DNA of 64,000 nucleotides from Panacibacter ginsenosidivorans (GCF_007971225.1 NZ_CP042435.1:2545501-2609500); one strand, 5' to 3'; shown: positions 53,608 to 62,015, counted from the first letter of the stretch. Notes: generated by a model not told the origin, from the sequence alone. Numbers and translations are program-made.

Positions 53608-54504
53608 TTAAGCAGTCAGCTCTTCATACGCTGCTGTTAACGGCCTGTCTATACCATCGCCTTTCCATTCTTCGGCACCGGGTATAGCTGTTGCTTTTAT
53701 GATCTCATCTTTTGTTTTGCCTGCTTTTATTTCGCCTTCTACAAACGTCAAAGTTTTTTCCAGGTAATTGCGGAAAGCTTTCAGGTCTTCGGAGGTGCCG
53801 GTAACATCGTAACCGTCAGCGGCATGGCCAAATATGTAGGTGGTGCGTTTATTGAATTTATCAAGTGTTTTGTCTAAAACGGTTATCCAGTTTTTCATGC
53901 TGGCACCGGCACTTCTGTCAACAAATGGATGGCGGCGGTTAAACAGCAGATCGCCCATGTGTACAATATTTGCTTTTTGCAATTGCACAAGACTATCACC
54001 ATTGGTATGACCGGCACCAAAATAATGCAGACAGAAATTTTCTTTACCAATATCCTCGCACCAGGTGCTGCCATAGGTTTGATCGGGGTATAATTGCTTG
54101 TCTTCTGTTTTATTTTTTTGTGCGGATACCTGCTGGTTGGTCTTGCTGTTTTCATGCGCTAAAACATGCGGCACAATTCCTTTGAAAGATATGTTTCCGC
54201 TGCTGTGGTCTCCGTGGTGGTGCGTATTAATAACAAGCCTGAATGGTTGGTCGCTTTGTTTCTTTAATTCATCTATCAGGTGCTGGGATTGTTCGGGAAA
54301 TTCTGTATCAATTACTACAATACCATCTTTGGTAAAACTAAACAATATGGTGCCACCTTTCTCGGTAAAGATGCCCGTTTCTTTGTTAAGCATTTTTATT
54401 TTAAATGCAGGCGTTTGAAAAAATGAGGCCAGTAAATTCTTTTGTGCAAGTAATAATCCTGCTGCGGTAAATGCGGAGTTGCGGATAAATATTTTTCGGT
54501 CCAT
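53608..54504 (-). CDS. Exported MBL-fold metallo-hydrolase
   Basis: 298 aa with a short hydrophobic leader (RNSAFTAAGLLLAQKNLLAS) suggesting export. Zinc-binding motifs are INTHHHGDHSSGN near residues 92-104, a conserved HTNGDS near 171-176, MGDLLFNRRHP near 187-197 and FGHAADG near 229-235. It resembles the secreted B-type beta-lactamase-like and quinoprotein relay hydrolase subgroups. Whether it degrades beta-lactams cannot be decided by eye. It is leftward, convergent with the cupin gene. Confidence 0.88.
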   Translation of the reverse strand: MDRKIFIRNSAFTAAGLLLAQKNLLASFFQTPAFKIKMLNKETGIFTEKGGTILFSFTKDGIVVIDTEFPEQSQHLIDELKKQSDQPFRLVINTHHHGDHSSGNISFKGIVPHVLAHENSKTNQQVSAQKNKTEDKQLYPDQTYGSTWCEDIGKENFCLHYFGAGHTNGDSLVQLQKANIVHMGDLLFNRRHPFVDRSAGASMKNWITVLDKTLDKFNKRTTYIFGHAADGYDVTGTSEDLKAFRNYLEKTLTFVEGEIKAGKTKDEIIKATAIPGAEEWKGDGIDRPLTAAYEELTA

Positions 54505-54610
54505 ACTTGATAAATTAAATGGTGCTGGTTGGAATAGTTGTAATTATTAAAGTTATGAAATGCAGTGATAACAAAAAGTTTCGAAGTGCACTTTGGTGGC
54601 TAATAGCTTT

Positions 54611-55084
54611 TTAAACGAGATGCTCTACCTCTTTCATAAGGTCATATTGCAGGTCTTCATGCATGGTGGCAATAGCTGCGTTTATTTTCTTTAATTGTTG
54701 TGTGTACATATTATAAAGCGCTGTGCTTTTACCTAAGGTTATACCTGATTGTTTTATAAGCTTGCAAAAATGTATCAGCAGTTCTGCTTCAGCCTGTTTA
54801 CTACCGGTGTATTTTATATGTTTAGAAACGGTACGTAATATTCTGCGCAGGTTTTTTTTGACGTAATAAAGATTGGTTTTATGCACTTCGGTAAACTCCT
54901 CATCCATCAAAGCTTTTACACTGTTGATATAGCTTTGTACATCATGCGCTTCAAATAAAAGAAAGGTTAGTAATTCTTTGTTTTCTTTTTTAAATTTTGC
55001 TAATCTTAAACATAATTCTGCCAGGTCTTTTTGCGGTATATTGAGCAGTTCCTGTTTTAGTTCATTTACCGAAGCGGTTTTCAT
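54611..55084 (-). CDS. Hypothetical helical protein, 157 aa
   Basis: Unrecognised family. ATG 55084 gives the start MKTASVNELKQELLNIPQKD; another ATG at 55102 would add six residues. The protein is almost entirely helical and rich in Lys, Leu and Glu, with no signal or membrane segment, and reads like a small cytoplasmic helical bundle. Segments such as LAELCLRLAKFKKENKELLT and YYVKKNLRRILRTVSKHIKY are strongly amphipathic and basic, so nucleic-acid or protein binding is possible. It is separated from the next leftward gene by a terminator, so it has its own promoter. Confidence 0.7.
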   Translation of the reverse strand: MKTASVNELKQELLNIPQKDLAELCLRLAKFKKENKELLTFLLFEAHDVQSYINSVKALMDEEFTEVHKTNLYYVKKNLRRILRTVSKHIKYTGSKQAEAELLIHFCKLIKQSGITLGKSTALYNMYTQQLKKINAAIATMHEDLQYDLMKEVEHLV

Positions 55085-55124
55085 AGAACTAAAATAAAAC
55101 ATTTACAGAATGACGAATATCATA

Positions 55125-55156
55125 AATAAAAAAGCCCGGCATATGCACGGGCTTTT
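55125..55156 (-). terminator. Rho-independent terminator of the 105-aa gene
   Basis: AAAAGCCCG (55130-55138) pairs with CGGGCTTTT (55148-55156), loop 9 nt. On the minus strand the stem is followed by a T-rich run, placing it 39 bp after the 55195 stop. Confidence 0.85.
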
Positions 55157-55194
55157 GTTTGCTGTGTCCCCCAAGTATAATAATATTTATTTTA

Positions 55195-55512
55195 TTATGC
55201 TGCTGCTTCTCTCCTTCTAAGCATCTCTACATTTCCTGTTGCTTCTATGGCTTTACCAATGGCACTGCTTAAAATACTGCTGCGCAAAGAATCGGCATGC
55301 AGCCATTCAATATGGTCTTCATTTATTACGGGTATTATTTTTATTTCGTTGTCAAAATTTTTTTGACCGGATGCATTGTTTACAACTTCCAGTTCACTAA
55401 CTGCGTAACAGGTATGCATATAATCGCAGACAATAAAGGCTTTCAGGTTTACGACAATTTTTTCTGACAGCGAATAATTAAAATTAATATGAAATGAATT
55501 TGTGTTTAACAT
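55195..55512 (-). CDS. Hypothetical protein, 105 aa
   Basis: Unrecognised. It is small and soluble with no signal peptide. The N-terminal half looks beta-rich (FHINFNYSLSEKIVVNLKAF, YAVSELEVVNNASG) and the C-terminal half helical (SLRSSILSSAIGKAIEATGN), ending in a basic-acidic tail (EMLRRREAAA). It ends at a good terminator, which supports it being a real transcribed gene. No operon partner. Confidence 0.65.
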   Translation of the reverse strand: MLNTNSFHINFNYSLSEKIVVNLKAFIVCDYMHTCYAVSELEVVNNASGQKNFDNEIKIIPVINEDHIEWLHADSLRSSILSSAIGKAIEATGNVEMLRRREAAA

Positions 55513-55817
55513 AACTGGTTTTCATGACTTAACATATTTTTTTAAGTATGTATGTAGTACAAAACAGGTGAGCCGGTTATGGTTCAGATGCTTTTCATGG
55601 TCACTTCTCTATACCCAAAGAAAGTGCCAGAAAATCTTCTGTATCTATAGCGTCTGCTTATAGTGTTCAAAAATTTTCTTTATTGCAGAACAGAGATTAA
55701 GCCGTATAAGTGAGTGACACAACCAAAGCTCAATGAATGGACTAATGGCTGGTAAACAAAAAGTTTTCTCTTTCCTTTACTGTAGTATATTAGCTTATTC
55801 TACTAAATATTGCCAGC
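55513..55817. other. Divergent intergenic region with one REP-like arm
   Basis: 305 bp between the 105-aa gene and the GH65 gene. It holds the single REP-like arm at 55704-55735 and presumably both promoters, but I see no convincing -7 box, riboswitch or small gene. Confidence 0.4.
55704..55735 (-). repeat. REP-like single copy (B core, A-like tail)
   Basis: GTATAAGTGAGTGACACAAC (55704-55723) followed by CAAAGCTCAATG. No partner arm within the gap. Confidence 0.65.
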
Positions 55818-57848
55818 ATGAAAAAGCTATTGCTACTTTTAAATTGTTCATTGTTCATTGTTTATTATTCATTTTCCCAGGATCCATGGATCATTAAAGC
55901 TTCTGCCATCGATCCGTCAAATTATTATGGTATTACCGTTGCCAATGGCATGGTGGGAATCGTGTCTTCGCCGGAACCATTTAAAGTAAAAGATGTAGTA
56001 CTGGCAGGTGCTTATGACCAATATGGACGTGGACGTGTAAGTAATTTTCTGCGCAGCTTTAATTTGCTGAACAGTTACCTGGAAGTGGATGGCAAAAGAA
56101 TTGATGCAAAGAACGTAAGCAATTTTCAACAACAGTTGGATATGCAGCATGGCGCTTTTACAACATCATTTGATAATGCTGATAAAGCTTCTGTAAAATA
56201 CACATACTATGCATTGCGCCACTTGCCATTTACTGTGCTGATGGATATAGAAATAACTGCAAAGAAAGATATTAATATTACCGCTGCCAGTGTAATGGAA
56301 GCACCTGATGCCTTACGCGATGTACAGAATTATTATAATGAAATTGACCGGCCGCATGTTGTGATCAGTTTATTAACGTCTTCTGCAAAAAGCCCCACCG
56401 GAAAATTATTGATGTGTGCATCTAACACATTTTTATTTAGTGAAGAGCATGGAAAAGAGCCACGTGTAATTCATGAAATGTGGGATAACAATATGCACCT
56501 GATGAAATTCTCCAGAACGATCAAAGCAGGAGAAACATATCGTTATTCTATTGCAGGTTCTTCTATTACATCAGCACAACATGAGGACCCGTTGAATGAA
56601 GCAGAACGCATGACCATCTTTGCTAAACTTGAAGGAAGAGATCGTTTAATAAATTTTCACAACAGGGCATGGGATAGTTTATGGACAAGCGATATTATTA
56701 TTGATGGAGATGCACAGGCTCAACAGGATGTGCATAGTATGATGTATCATCTATATTCATTCACCAGAGAAGGCACTGCGTATTCTTTATCACCAATGGG
56801 TTTAAGCGGACTTGGTTATAATGGTCATACATTTTGGGATACAGAATTGTGGATGTTCCCCGCTATTCTTGTATTGCATCCTGAAATGGCAAAGAGTTTA
56901 ATTGAATACCGTTATCAACGTTTGGAAGCGGCAAAACGAAATGCCTTCTCGCATGGATATAAAGGTGCAATGTTTCCCTGGGAGAGTGCAGAAACAGGCG
57001 TAGAAGAAACGCCGGTGTGGGCATTAAGCGGACCGTTTGAACATCATATCACTGCAGATGTTGGTATGGCTGCATGGAACTATTATTGCGTTACGCAGGA
57101 CAAAGCATGGCTTAAGGAAAAGGGCTGGCCATTGTTACAGGCTACAGCTGATTTCTGGGCAAGTCGCGTTGAAAGAAATGGCCCTGGTCATTATGATATA
57201 AAAAATGTAGTGGCAGCAGATGAGTGGGCGGAGAATGTAGACAACAATGCATTTACCAATGCAGCAGCAAAAGCGAATTTGTATGCAGCAACAGAAGCTG
57301 CAAAGTTGCTTGGTATTGCGCCCAATGCAGATTGGAAAAATGTTGCAGATAATATTCCTATCTTAAAAATGAGCGATGGTGTTACGCAGGAACATGCATC
57401 GTATCATGGTGAAGGCATCAAGCAGGGCGATGTGAATTTGCTGGCATATCCGCTAAAAGAAATTACTGATGCAGCACAAATAAAAAAAGATCTTGATTAT
57501 TATTCATTACGTGTGCCCAATGAAGGCACACCTGCAATGACACAGGCCATCTTTGCATTGCTGTACGCACGTCTTGGCGATGCAGATAAAGCCGCACATT
57601 TCTTTAAAGATTCTTATGTACCCAATCTTAATCCGCCGTTTCGTGTGATTGCAGAAACAAAGGGCGGCACCAATCCGTATTTTGGCACAGGGGCGGGTGG
57701 TATTCTGCAGGCTGTTATGATGGGCTTCGGTGGCCTTGATATTTCTGCAAAAGGTATAACACAAATTAAAACAACGTTGCCTGCAGGCTGGAAATCTTTA
57801 ACATTGAAAGGAATTGGCATTGTAAGAAAAACATATATCATGAAATAG
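55818..57848 (+). CDS. Secreted GH65-family glycoside hydrolase
   Basis: 676 aa with a signal peptide (LLLLLNCSLFIVYYSFSQ). The GH65 N-terminal super-sandwich covers residues ~20-270. The (alpha/alpha)6 catalytic barrel shows GHTFWDTELWMFPAIL near 335-350, AMFPWESAETGVEETPVW and the catalytic block AADEWAENVDNNAFTN with the likely general acid E469. GH65 contains both phosphorylases and hydrolases acting on alpha-glucosides such as trehalose and kojibiose. Export favours a hydrolase here, since a phosphorylase would need cytoplasmic phosphate. It stands alone, with no transporter gene beside it. Confidence 0.88.
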   Translation: MKKLLLLLNCSLFIVYYSFSQDPWIIKASAIDPSNYYGITVANGMVGIVSSPEPFKVKDVVLAGAYDQYGRGRVSNFLRSFNLLNSYLEVDGKRIDAKNVSNFQQQLDMQHGAFTTSFDNADKASVKYTYYALRHLPFTVLMDIEITAKKDINITAASVMEAPDALRDVQNYYNEIDRPHVVISLLTSSAKSPTGKLLMCASNTFLFSEEHGKEPRVIHEMWDNNMHLMKFSRTIKAGETYRYSIAGSSITSAQHEDPLNEAERMTIFAKLEGRDRLINFHNRAWDSLWTSDIIIDGDAQAQQDVHSMMYHLYSFTREGTAYSLSPMGLSGLGYNGHTFWDTELWMFPAILVLHPEMAKSLIEYRYQRLEAAKRNAFSHGYKGAMFPWESAETGVEETPVWALSGPFEHHITADVGMAAWNYYCVTQDKAWLKEKGWPLLQATADFWASRVERNGPGHYDIKNVVAADEWAENVDNNAFTNAAAKANLYAATEAAKLLGIAPNADWKNVADNIPILKMSDGVTQEHASYHGEGIKQGDVNLLAYPLKEITDAAQIKKDLDYYSLRVPNEGTPAMTQAIFALLYARLGDADKAAHFFKDSYVPNLNPPFRVIAETKGGTNPYFGTGAGGILQAVMMGFGGLDISAKGITQIKTTLPAGWKSLTLKGIGIVRKTYIMK

Positions 57849-57873
57849 GGTAGTGATACCAGCTTTTAGTTTT

Positions 57874-57907
57874 TATGGCATCTTCGTTGCGTCGCAAGCA
57901 CTTTATC
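57874..57907 (+). repeat. REP-like single copy (inner-class II, B tail)
   Basis: TATGGCATCTTC followed by GTTGCGTCGCAAGCACTTTA (from 57886). Positions 57886-57907 are the exact reverse complement of 12281-12302. Confidence 0.7.
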
Positions 57908-57946
57908 TTTCTGTTATAATGGCAACAAGGAAAATCATTGATCGCA

Positions 57947-58831
57947 ATGCTTAATCAATCTTATACTTTTAAAATTTTATGGTTATGCATCATATTTTCT
58001 TCTTGTCTTTCGTCTAATCCATACGAATCAGCACAACAAAAACTTGCACCGATCTACCCGTTTAAAAAACCAGCACAGAAAGGCGATTGGCTGTATACGA
58101 GAATTGACAAATATCAATCGCTTAATGATTATATCAAATCTAAACCAACAAGTACCGATAGCATAAGAAAGAAAATATACATTATGCTCATCGGAGATTT
58201 CGATAGTACGCAAAAAGAAATTGTAACCGGCACAGCTGAATATTTGCATGCATTTTATGGTTTGCAAATTGATTTCATTGAGATGAGAAAAGATGCTGAT
58301 ATTTTCGCTAATTCGCGCAAACATCCAACACAAGGCCAGTTACAATTATCTGCAAAACAAATCATGAATGTTGTATTAAAACCTCAACTCCCAAAAGATG
58401 CAGCAACTTTAATAGCATTAACTAATTATGATCTTTATCCTGAAAATAGCTGGAGTTATATTTTTGGTTTGGGTTCTACAAAAGAAAGAGTTGGCGTGTG
58501 GTCTATGTATCGCTTTGGCGATCCGCACAAAAAAGAGCAAAAAGAGCAATGCCTGATGTTTACTATCAAAACAGCTACACACGAAATTGGGCATATGTTT
58601 TCTTTGCCACATTGTGCTAAATATGAATGTTGTATGAATGGGAGTAACTCGTTAAGAGAACTGAACAGTCATCCAACCTATTTTTGTCCTGATTGCCTTG
58701 CAAAGATTTGCTGGAACTTAAACCAGGATGTACATGCAAACCTTGAGCGGACAGAAAATTTTTGGTTGAAAAGAAATAATGTTACAGCAAAAGAAGTCTA
58801 TCAAAAAAGCATAGAAAGGCTTTCAAAGTAG
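57947..58831 (+). CDS. Archaemetzincin-like zinc metalloprotease, putative lipoprotein
   Basis: 294 aa from ATG 57947; the codon at 57938 is TTG. The signal ends in LCIIFSSC, a plausible lipobox. The metzincin zinc motif is HEIGHMFSLPH (H212, E213, H216, H222), immediately followed by C, then CCM four residues later and CPDC, matching the archaemetzincin cysteine pattern HC-x4-C-x-M...C-x2-C. The Gly of HExxHxxGxxH is Ser219. Archaemetzincins are usually cytoplasmic, so a lipid anchor is unusual. The peptide substrate is unknown. Confidence 0.86.
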   Translation: MLNQSYTFKILWLCIIFSSCLSSNPYESAQQKLAPIYPFKKPAQKGDWLYTRIDKYQSLNDYIKSKPTSTDSIRKKIYIMLIGDFDSTQKEIVTGTAEYLHAFYGLQIDFIEMRKDADIFANSRKHPTQGQLQLSAKQIMNVVLKPQLPKDAATLIALTNYDLYPENSWSYIFGLGSTKERVGVWSMYRFGDPHKKEQKEQCLMFTIKTATHEIGHMFSLPHCAKYECCMNGSNSLRELNSHPTYFCPDCLAKICWNLNQDVHANLERTENFWLKRNNVTAKEVYQKSIERLSK

Positions 58832-58943
58832 CAATATGCTTATGTTCAGTCAGTTTAAATAGGATGTTTGCCCGTTCAGGAGAGACATTTCCGCCCTCAG
58901 CTTTTGTGTGACTTTTATCATGTTTTTGGCTATGGCCGTTTCT

Positions 58944-58951
58944 TAGCTTTA
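58944..58951 (+). promoter_or_regulatory. Possible -7 box (TAGCTTTA) before the GTG at 58956
   Basis: A 7/8 match to TAnnTTTG, ending 4 nt before the start codon. It supports the GTG start. Confidence 0.38.
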
Positions 58952-58955
58952 CCTC

Positions 58956-59342
58956 GTGAAAAAATATGTAGTCATATTTCTTTTTTCCCTGTACCTGTTT
59001 GGAGCAACAGATGCTTACCAGTTATTAAAGCTGCCATTGTTTGTGGAACATTACCTCGTGCACAAGCAACAAAACCCTGATCTTTCTATTGCAGGTTTTT
59101 TACAAATACATTACAACGACGGGCTGCTTGTGGTTGATGCTGACTTTGACCAGGATATGCAACTACCCTTTAAAACAACGCCTGTAGTGTTTAGTCAAAC
59201 TACAAATATTATAGTTCCATTTGCTGCTTCAATAGAACCCATAACTCCGCATAAAATAAAAGAAGTTTATATTATTTACAACCAGCAGGTAAATAATCTC
59301 AACCAGGGAAAATCTATTTTTCAGCCTCCGCGGCAATGCTAA
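58956..59342 (+). CDS. Small exported hypothetical protein, 128 aa
   Basis: Starts with GTG at 58956; no ATG is available without losing the signal (YVVIFLFSLYLFGATDAYQ). The mature part opens with QLLKLPLFVEHYLVHKQQNP and includes HYNDGLLVVDADFDQDMQLP, followed by a beta-rich end and a C-terminal Cys. I recognise this only as a recurring small Bacteroidota protein, in my recollection often found just before metal-efflux or TonB receptor genes; no such gene follows here. Function unknown. Confidence 0.68.
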   Translation: MKKYVVIFLFSLYLFGATDAYQLLKLPLFVEHYLVHKQQNPDLSIAGFLQIHYNDGLLVVDADFDQDMQLPFKTTPVVFSQTTNIIVPFAASIEPITPHKIKEVYIIYNQQVNNLNQGKSIFQPPRQC

Positions 59343-59534
59343 TATCCCTTTATTGTTACTTCATTTATTGTGAGTAAAAGCAAAATCATTTTCTACGCCT
59401 GCTTATTAGCGGTATGCAGTCAATTGCATTTTATTTAAAAAGGGATATAACTGCCAGAAAAAAATTATCAGGCTTATTGCAGTTAAGTAACTTTTAAAAT
59501 GATGTAGCCAGCTGCAAGTCACTGGTGATGCATT

Positions 59535-59554
59535 GTTGCGTCGCACACTTGTAC
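59535..59554 (+). repeat. REP-like single copy (A core, ACACTTG variant)
   Basis: GTTGCGTCGCACACTTGTAC, preceded by GTGATGCATT (B-like tail). It carries the same internal variant as the copy at 11519. Confidence 0.68.
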
Positions 59555-59599
59555 GCCTGGAAATAAATCAGCAAATATGGGTTACATTGACCATAATCA

Positions 59600-59896
59600 T
59601 TGCAAAATATAATTAACCGTGATAGCCTGCATTTACCTGTTAAAAAATATCAAGTGACACAGTTAGAAAAAGCAGAAATAGTTTTCCAGGCAAGACCCGT
59701 TTCTTTACTCATAAAAATACTTGGGTTGAAAGATGCTGATAAGGTTACACTCAGTAAAACACTCAATAAATATAAAGCTTTCCGGTATAAACATTATGAC
59801 GGTGGCTTCAGGACTTCTGTAGTGTATTTGCATGAAGGTGTTTATTACTGTAACCTGCATAAAGCACCCGGGCAAATGCCAAAGGAAAAAAAATAA
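59600..59896 (+). CDS. Hypothetical protein, 98 aa (start uncertain)
   Basis: The frame contains no early ATG. TTG 59600 is the longest start and GTG 59654 is the alternative. The protein is basic (many Lys), has no signal peptide and no recognised domain, and reads as a short helix (VTQLEKAEIVFQARPVSLLI) then a beta-rich region (FRYKHYDGGFRTSVVYLHEG). The lack of a normal start and its position beside a repeat leave it a weak call; it could be a remnant. Confidence 0.42.
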   Translation: MQNIINRDSLHLPVKKYQVTQLEKAEIVFQARPVSLLIKILGLKDADKVTLSKTLNKYKAFRYKHYDGGFRTSVVYLHEGVYYCNLHKAPGQMPKEKK

Positions 59897-59996
59897 TGTT
59901 GTCGCTATTGCTGCATCTCATTATTCTGAGTGATGATTGTCACCGTTATTCTTTTGATGTGATAATAGCTTTATGCTGTTTTAAAATATGCAAACT

Positions 59997-61481
59997 ATGA
60001 AAAAGACAATTTTAGTATATATAATGACGCTGGTTACTTTATCAGCGATTAGTCAATGGACGGTTGATTCACTTAATTCACCAAGAGCAAATATACCAGT
60101 AGCAGTGTTTGGCAATAAAATGGTATTCGGTGCAGGTACCGGAATCAATTGGGATGTATTTGATTTCTCAACCAATACGCACACATCAGGCTCATTATCC
60201 TTTAACAGAACCGATATAAAATTTGCACAGGCAGGCACAAATGCATATTACGCCGGAGGCAAATACGGTCCATACACAGACCCTCTTTATACAAAGAATG
60301 TAGACATTTATAACAGTGCTACAAATACATGGTCTGTTGCAAAACTTTCACTCGCAAGGTTGGTAGGTGGTGCAGGAAGTATTAGTAACAAAGTTTTTTT
60401 TGCTGGCGGGTTAGGCCGTGATTTTGGCGGTCCTGTTTATATCTATAACCGTGTTGATATTTTTAATGCATCAACAGGTTTACGAACAACTGCAAAACTT
60501 TCAAAAGCAAGATCAAATATTGCAGTAGGCAGCGCAGCTGATAAAATATTGTTTGCCGGCGGTTGGTACTGGGATATTATGTACAACCAGTTACAAACAA
60601 ATGTGGTAGACATTTACAACAATACAACAGGTATTTGGTCTAAAGCTTTACTATCCAAAAAAAGAGAAGAAATAGGTGTTGCTGTTGTAGGAAATAAAAT
60701 CCTTTTTGCAGGAGGCTACACTTCTACGGGAACATCATTTGCTTCAAAAAATGTAGATATATATGATGCGTTAACTAATACGTGGACTAATACTAATTTC
60801 TCTGTAGGCCGGTATGATATGGCAATTGCAGTTGTAGGAACCAAAGCTTATTTTGCCGGTGGTGGTGGCGCTGATAATTCTATTGAAGTATATGATGTAG
60901 CAATGGGTACATGGACAAATCTTACCATGCCTGTTTCTTTAAAAGGTTATACAGCGACAGTTGTTGGCGATAAAATTTATTATGCGGGGGGTTATGATGT
61001 GGTTAATAGAGCTTCGTCTATTGTACAGGTTTATAATACCACAACACAAACATGGTCCATCGATGCATTATCCCAGCCACGTTATGGCATTTCTGCTGTA
61101 AGCCTTGGTAATAAAGCTGTTTTTGCAGGTGGTTATAAAGACTTTGCGTATCCATTAGCAACTACAAGTAACAGGATTGATATCTATAGTCAGTCTTTGT
61201 TTGCAGCTAACGCTTCAAGTGAAATAATTAAGAATACTAATGTTGCAGGTGTTTATCCAAATCCTGCAAAAACTTATATAATCATAACAACTGGTAAAAC
61301 AATACCTGCACAAAGTGAAATCTCGATTATTGATTTAAATGGAAACATAAAATATAAACAGGTAATTAAAGATATAACTGAACCAATAAAATTATTTATT
61401 GCAAGTCTCGCAACTGGCATGTACTATTTTAAGATTAACAGCGAGAAGGAAATATTTACAGGGAGCTTTATAAAAGAATAA
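59997..61481 (+). CDS. Kelch-repeat protein with type A T9SS sorting domain
   Basis: 494 aa from ATG 59997, giving the signal peptide KKTILVYIMTLVTLSAIS; an in-frame ATG at 59988 adds three residues. Seven or so Kelch blades can be read, each with a FAGG-type turn and VDIYN-type strand (KILFAGGWYWD, KILFAGGYTSTG, KAYFAGGGGADN, KIYYAGGYDVVN, KAVFAGGYKDFA), making one beta-propeller. The last ~75 residues form a type A T9SS sorting domain (VYPNPAKTYIIIT, SLATGMYYFKI). It is a secreted surface propeller; ligand or enzyme activity unknown. Confidence 0.88.
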   Translation: MKKTILVYIMTLVTLSAISQWTVDSLNSPRANIPVAVFGNKMVFGAGTGINWDVFDFSTNTHTSGSLSFNRTDIKFAQAGTNAYYAGGKYGPYTDPLYTKNVDIYNSATNTWSVAKLSLARLVGGAGSISNKVFFAGGLGRDFGGPVYIYNRVDIFNASTGLRTTAKLSKARSNIAVGSAADKILFAGGWYWDIMYNQLQTNVVDIYNNTTGIWSKALLSKKREEIGVAVVGNKILFAGGYTSTGTSFASKNVDIYDALTNTWTNTNFSVGRYDMAIAVVGTKAYFAGGGGADNSIEVYDVAMGTWTNLTMPVSLKGYTATVVGDKIYYAGGYDVVNRASSIVQVYNTTTQTWSIDALSQPRYGISAVSLGNKAVFAGGYKDFAYPLATTSNRIDIYSQSLFAANASSEIIKNTNVAGVYPNPAKTYIIITTGKTIPAQSEISIIDLNGNIKYKQVIKDITEPIKLFIASLATGMYYFKINSEKEIFTGSFIKE

Positions 61482-61502
61482 GTATTAAATTTTTGGTCAG
61501 GG

Positions 61503-61548
61503 TTAAACGCCGGGTTGGTAGTTTTTTAACTACTGGCCCTTTTTGTTT
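61503..61548 (+). terminator. Likely rho-independent terminator of the Kelch gene
   Basis: GGGTTGGTAG and CTACTGGCCC form an interrupted stem (GTAG/CTAC plus GGG/CCC) around a T-rich loop, followed by TTTTTG. The stem is imperfect. Confidence 0.5.
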
Positions 61549-61648
61549 ACAATAAAGTTGTAGCGCATTGGAATAAAATTTATGGTGGCTCTTTTATTCG
61601 TTATTCAAATGACCCGGAGAATTTTTTATTGCAGAAATTTATTCTTCA

Positions 61649-61675
61649 GCACAAGTGTGCGACGCAACGGAAGCA
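61649..61675 (-). repeat. REP-like single copy (A core)
   Basis: GCACAAGTGTGCGACGCAAC (61649-61668) followed by GGAAGCAG. It lies in the convergent gap after the Kelch gene. Confidence 0.66.
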
Positions 61676-61715
61676 GAATAGAGGTGCTGTAGTTGGGCCC
61701 ATAAATAAAACCGGA

Positions 61716-61958
61716 TCAGCTGTTTGCTTCATCTTCTATTACTGCTTTCTCTCTTTGCCACCAGCGGTAACCGATAAAACCACCAATAGCAAGCGGTGCA
61801 AACATGAGATAAAGAATGCCGGAATTCAAGCCTTTTGCAGGTTTTTCACCAAGCTGGGAAGCAGTTTTGGTGCAGATAGAACATTGTGCAGTTGCTTTTT
61901 CTGCGGCAGCAAAGCAAAAAATACAAAGAATAATTATTATCGCAGACCACTTTTTCAT
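61716..61958 (-). CDS. Small membrane protein with CxxC, 80 aa
   Basis: 80 aa from ATG 61958. The longer reading from 61979 begins with TTG and overlaps the promoter box at 61977, so it is rejected. The signal SAIIIILCIFCFAAAEKATA is followed by AQCSICTKTASQLGEKPAKG, with a CxxC pair just after the predicted cleavage site. One transmembrane helix follows (ILYLMFAPLAIGGFIGYRWW) and then an acidic tail. This looks like a conserved small Bacteroidota protein; the CxxC suggests a redox or metal site in the periplasm. Function unknown. Confidence 0.78.
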   Translation of the reverse strand: MKKWSAIIIILCIFCFAAAEKATAQCSICTKTASQLGEKPAKGLNSGILYLMFAPLAIGGFIGYRWWQREKAVIEDEANS

Positions 61959-61976
61959 CGCATCATTATTTCGCTG

Positions 61977-61984
61977 CAAAGATA
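61977..61984 (-). promoter_or_regulatory. -7 promoter box (TATCTTTG) that decides the start at 61958
   Basis: An exact TAnnTTTG match on the minus strand, 18 nt before the ATG. Confidence 0.5.
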
Positions 61985-62007
61985 CGCACCGGAACCAGTA
62001 AAAGTTT

Positions 62008-62015
62008 TATCTTTC
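62008..62015 (+). promoter_or_regulatory. -7 promoter box (TATCTTTC) before the GTG at 62033
   Basis: A 7/8 match to TAnnTTTG, 17 nt upstream of the GTG start, the same spacing as serS. Confidence 0.42.
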
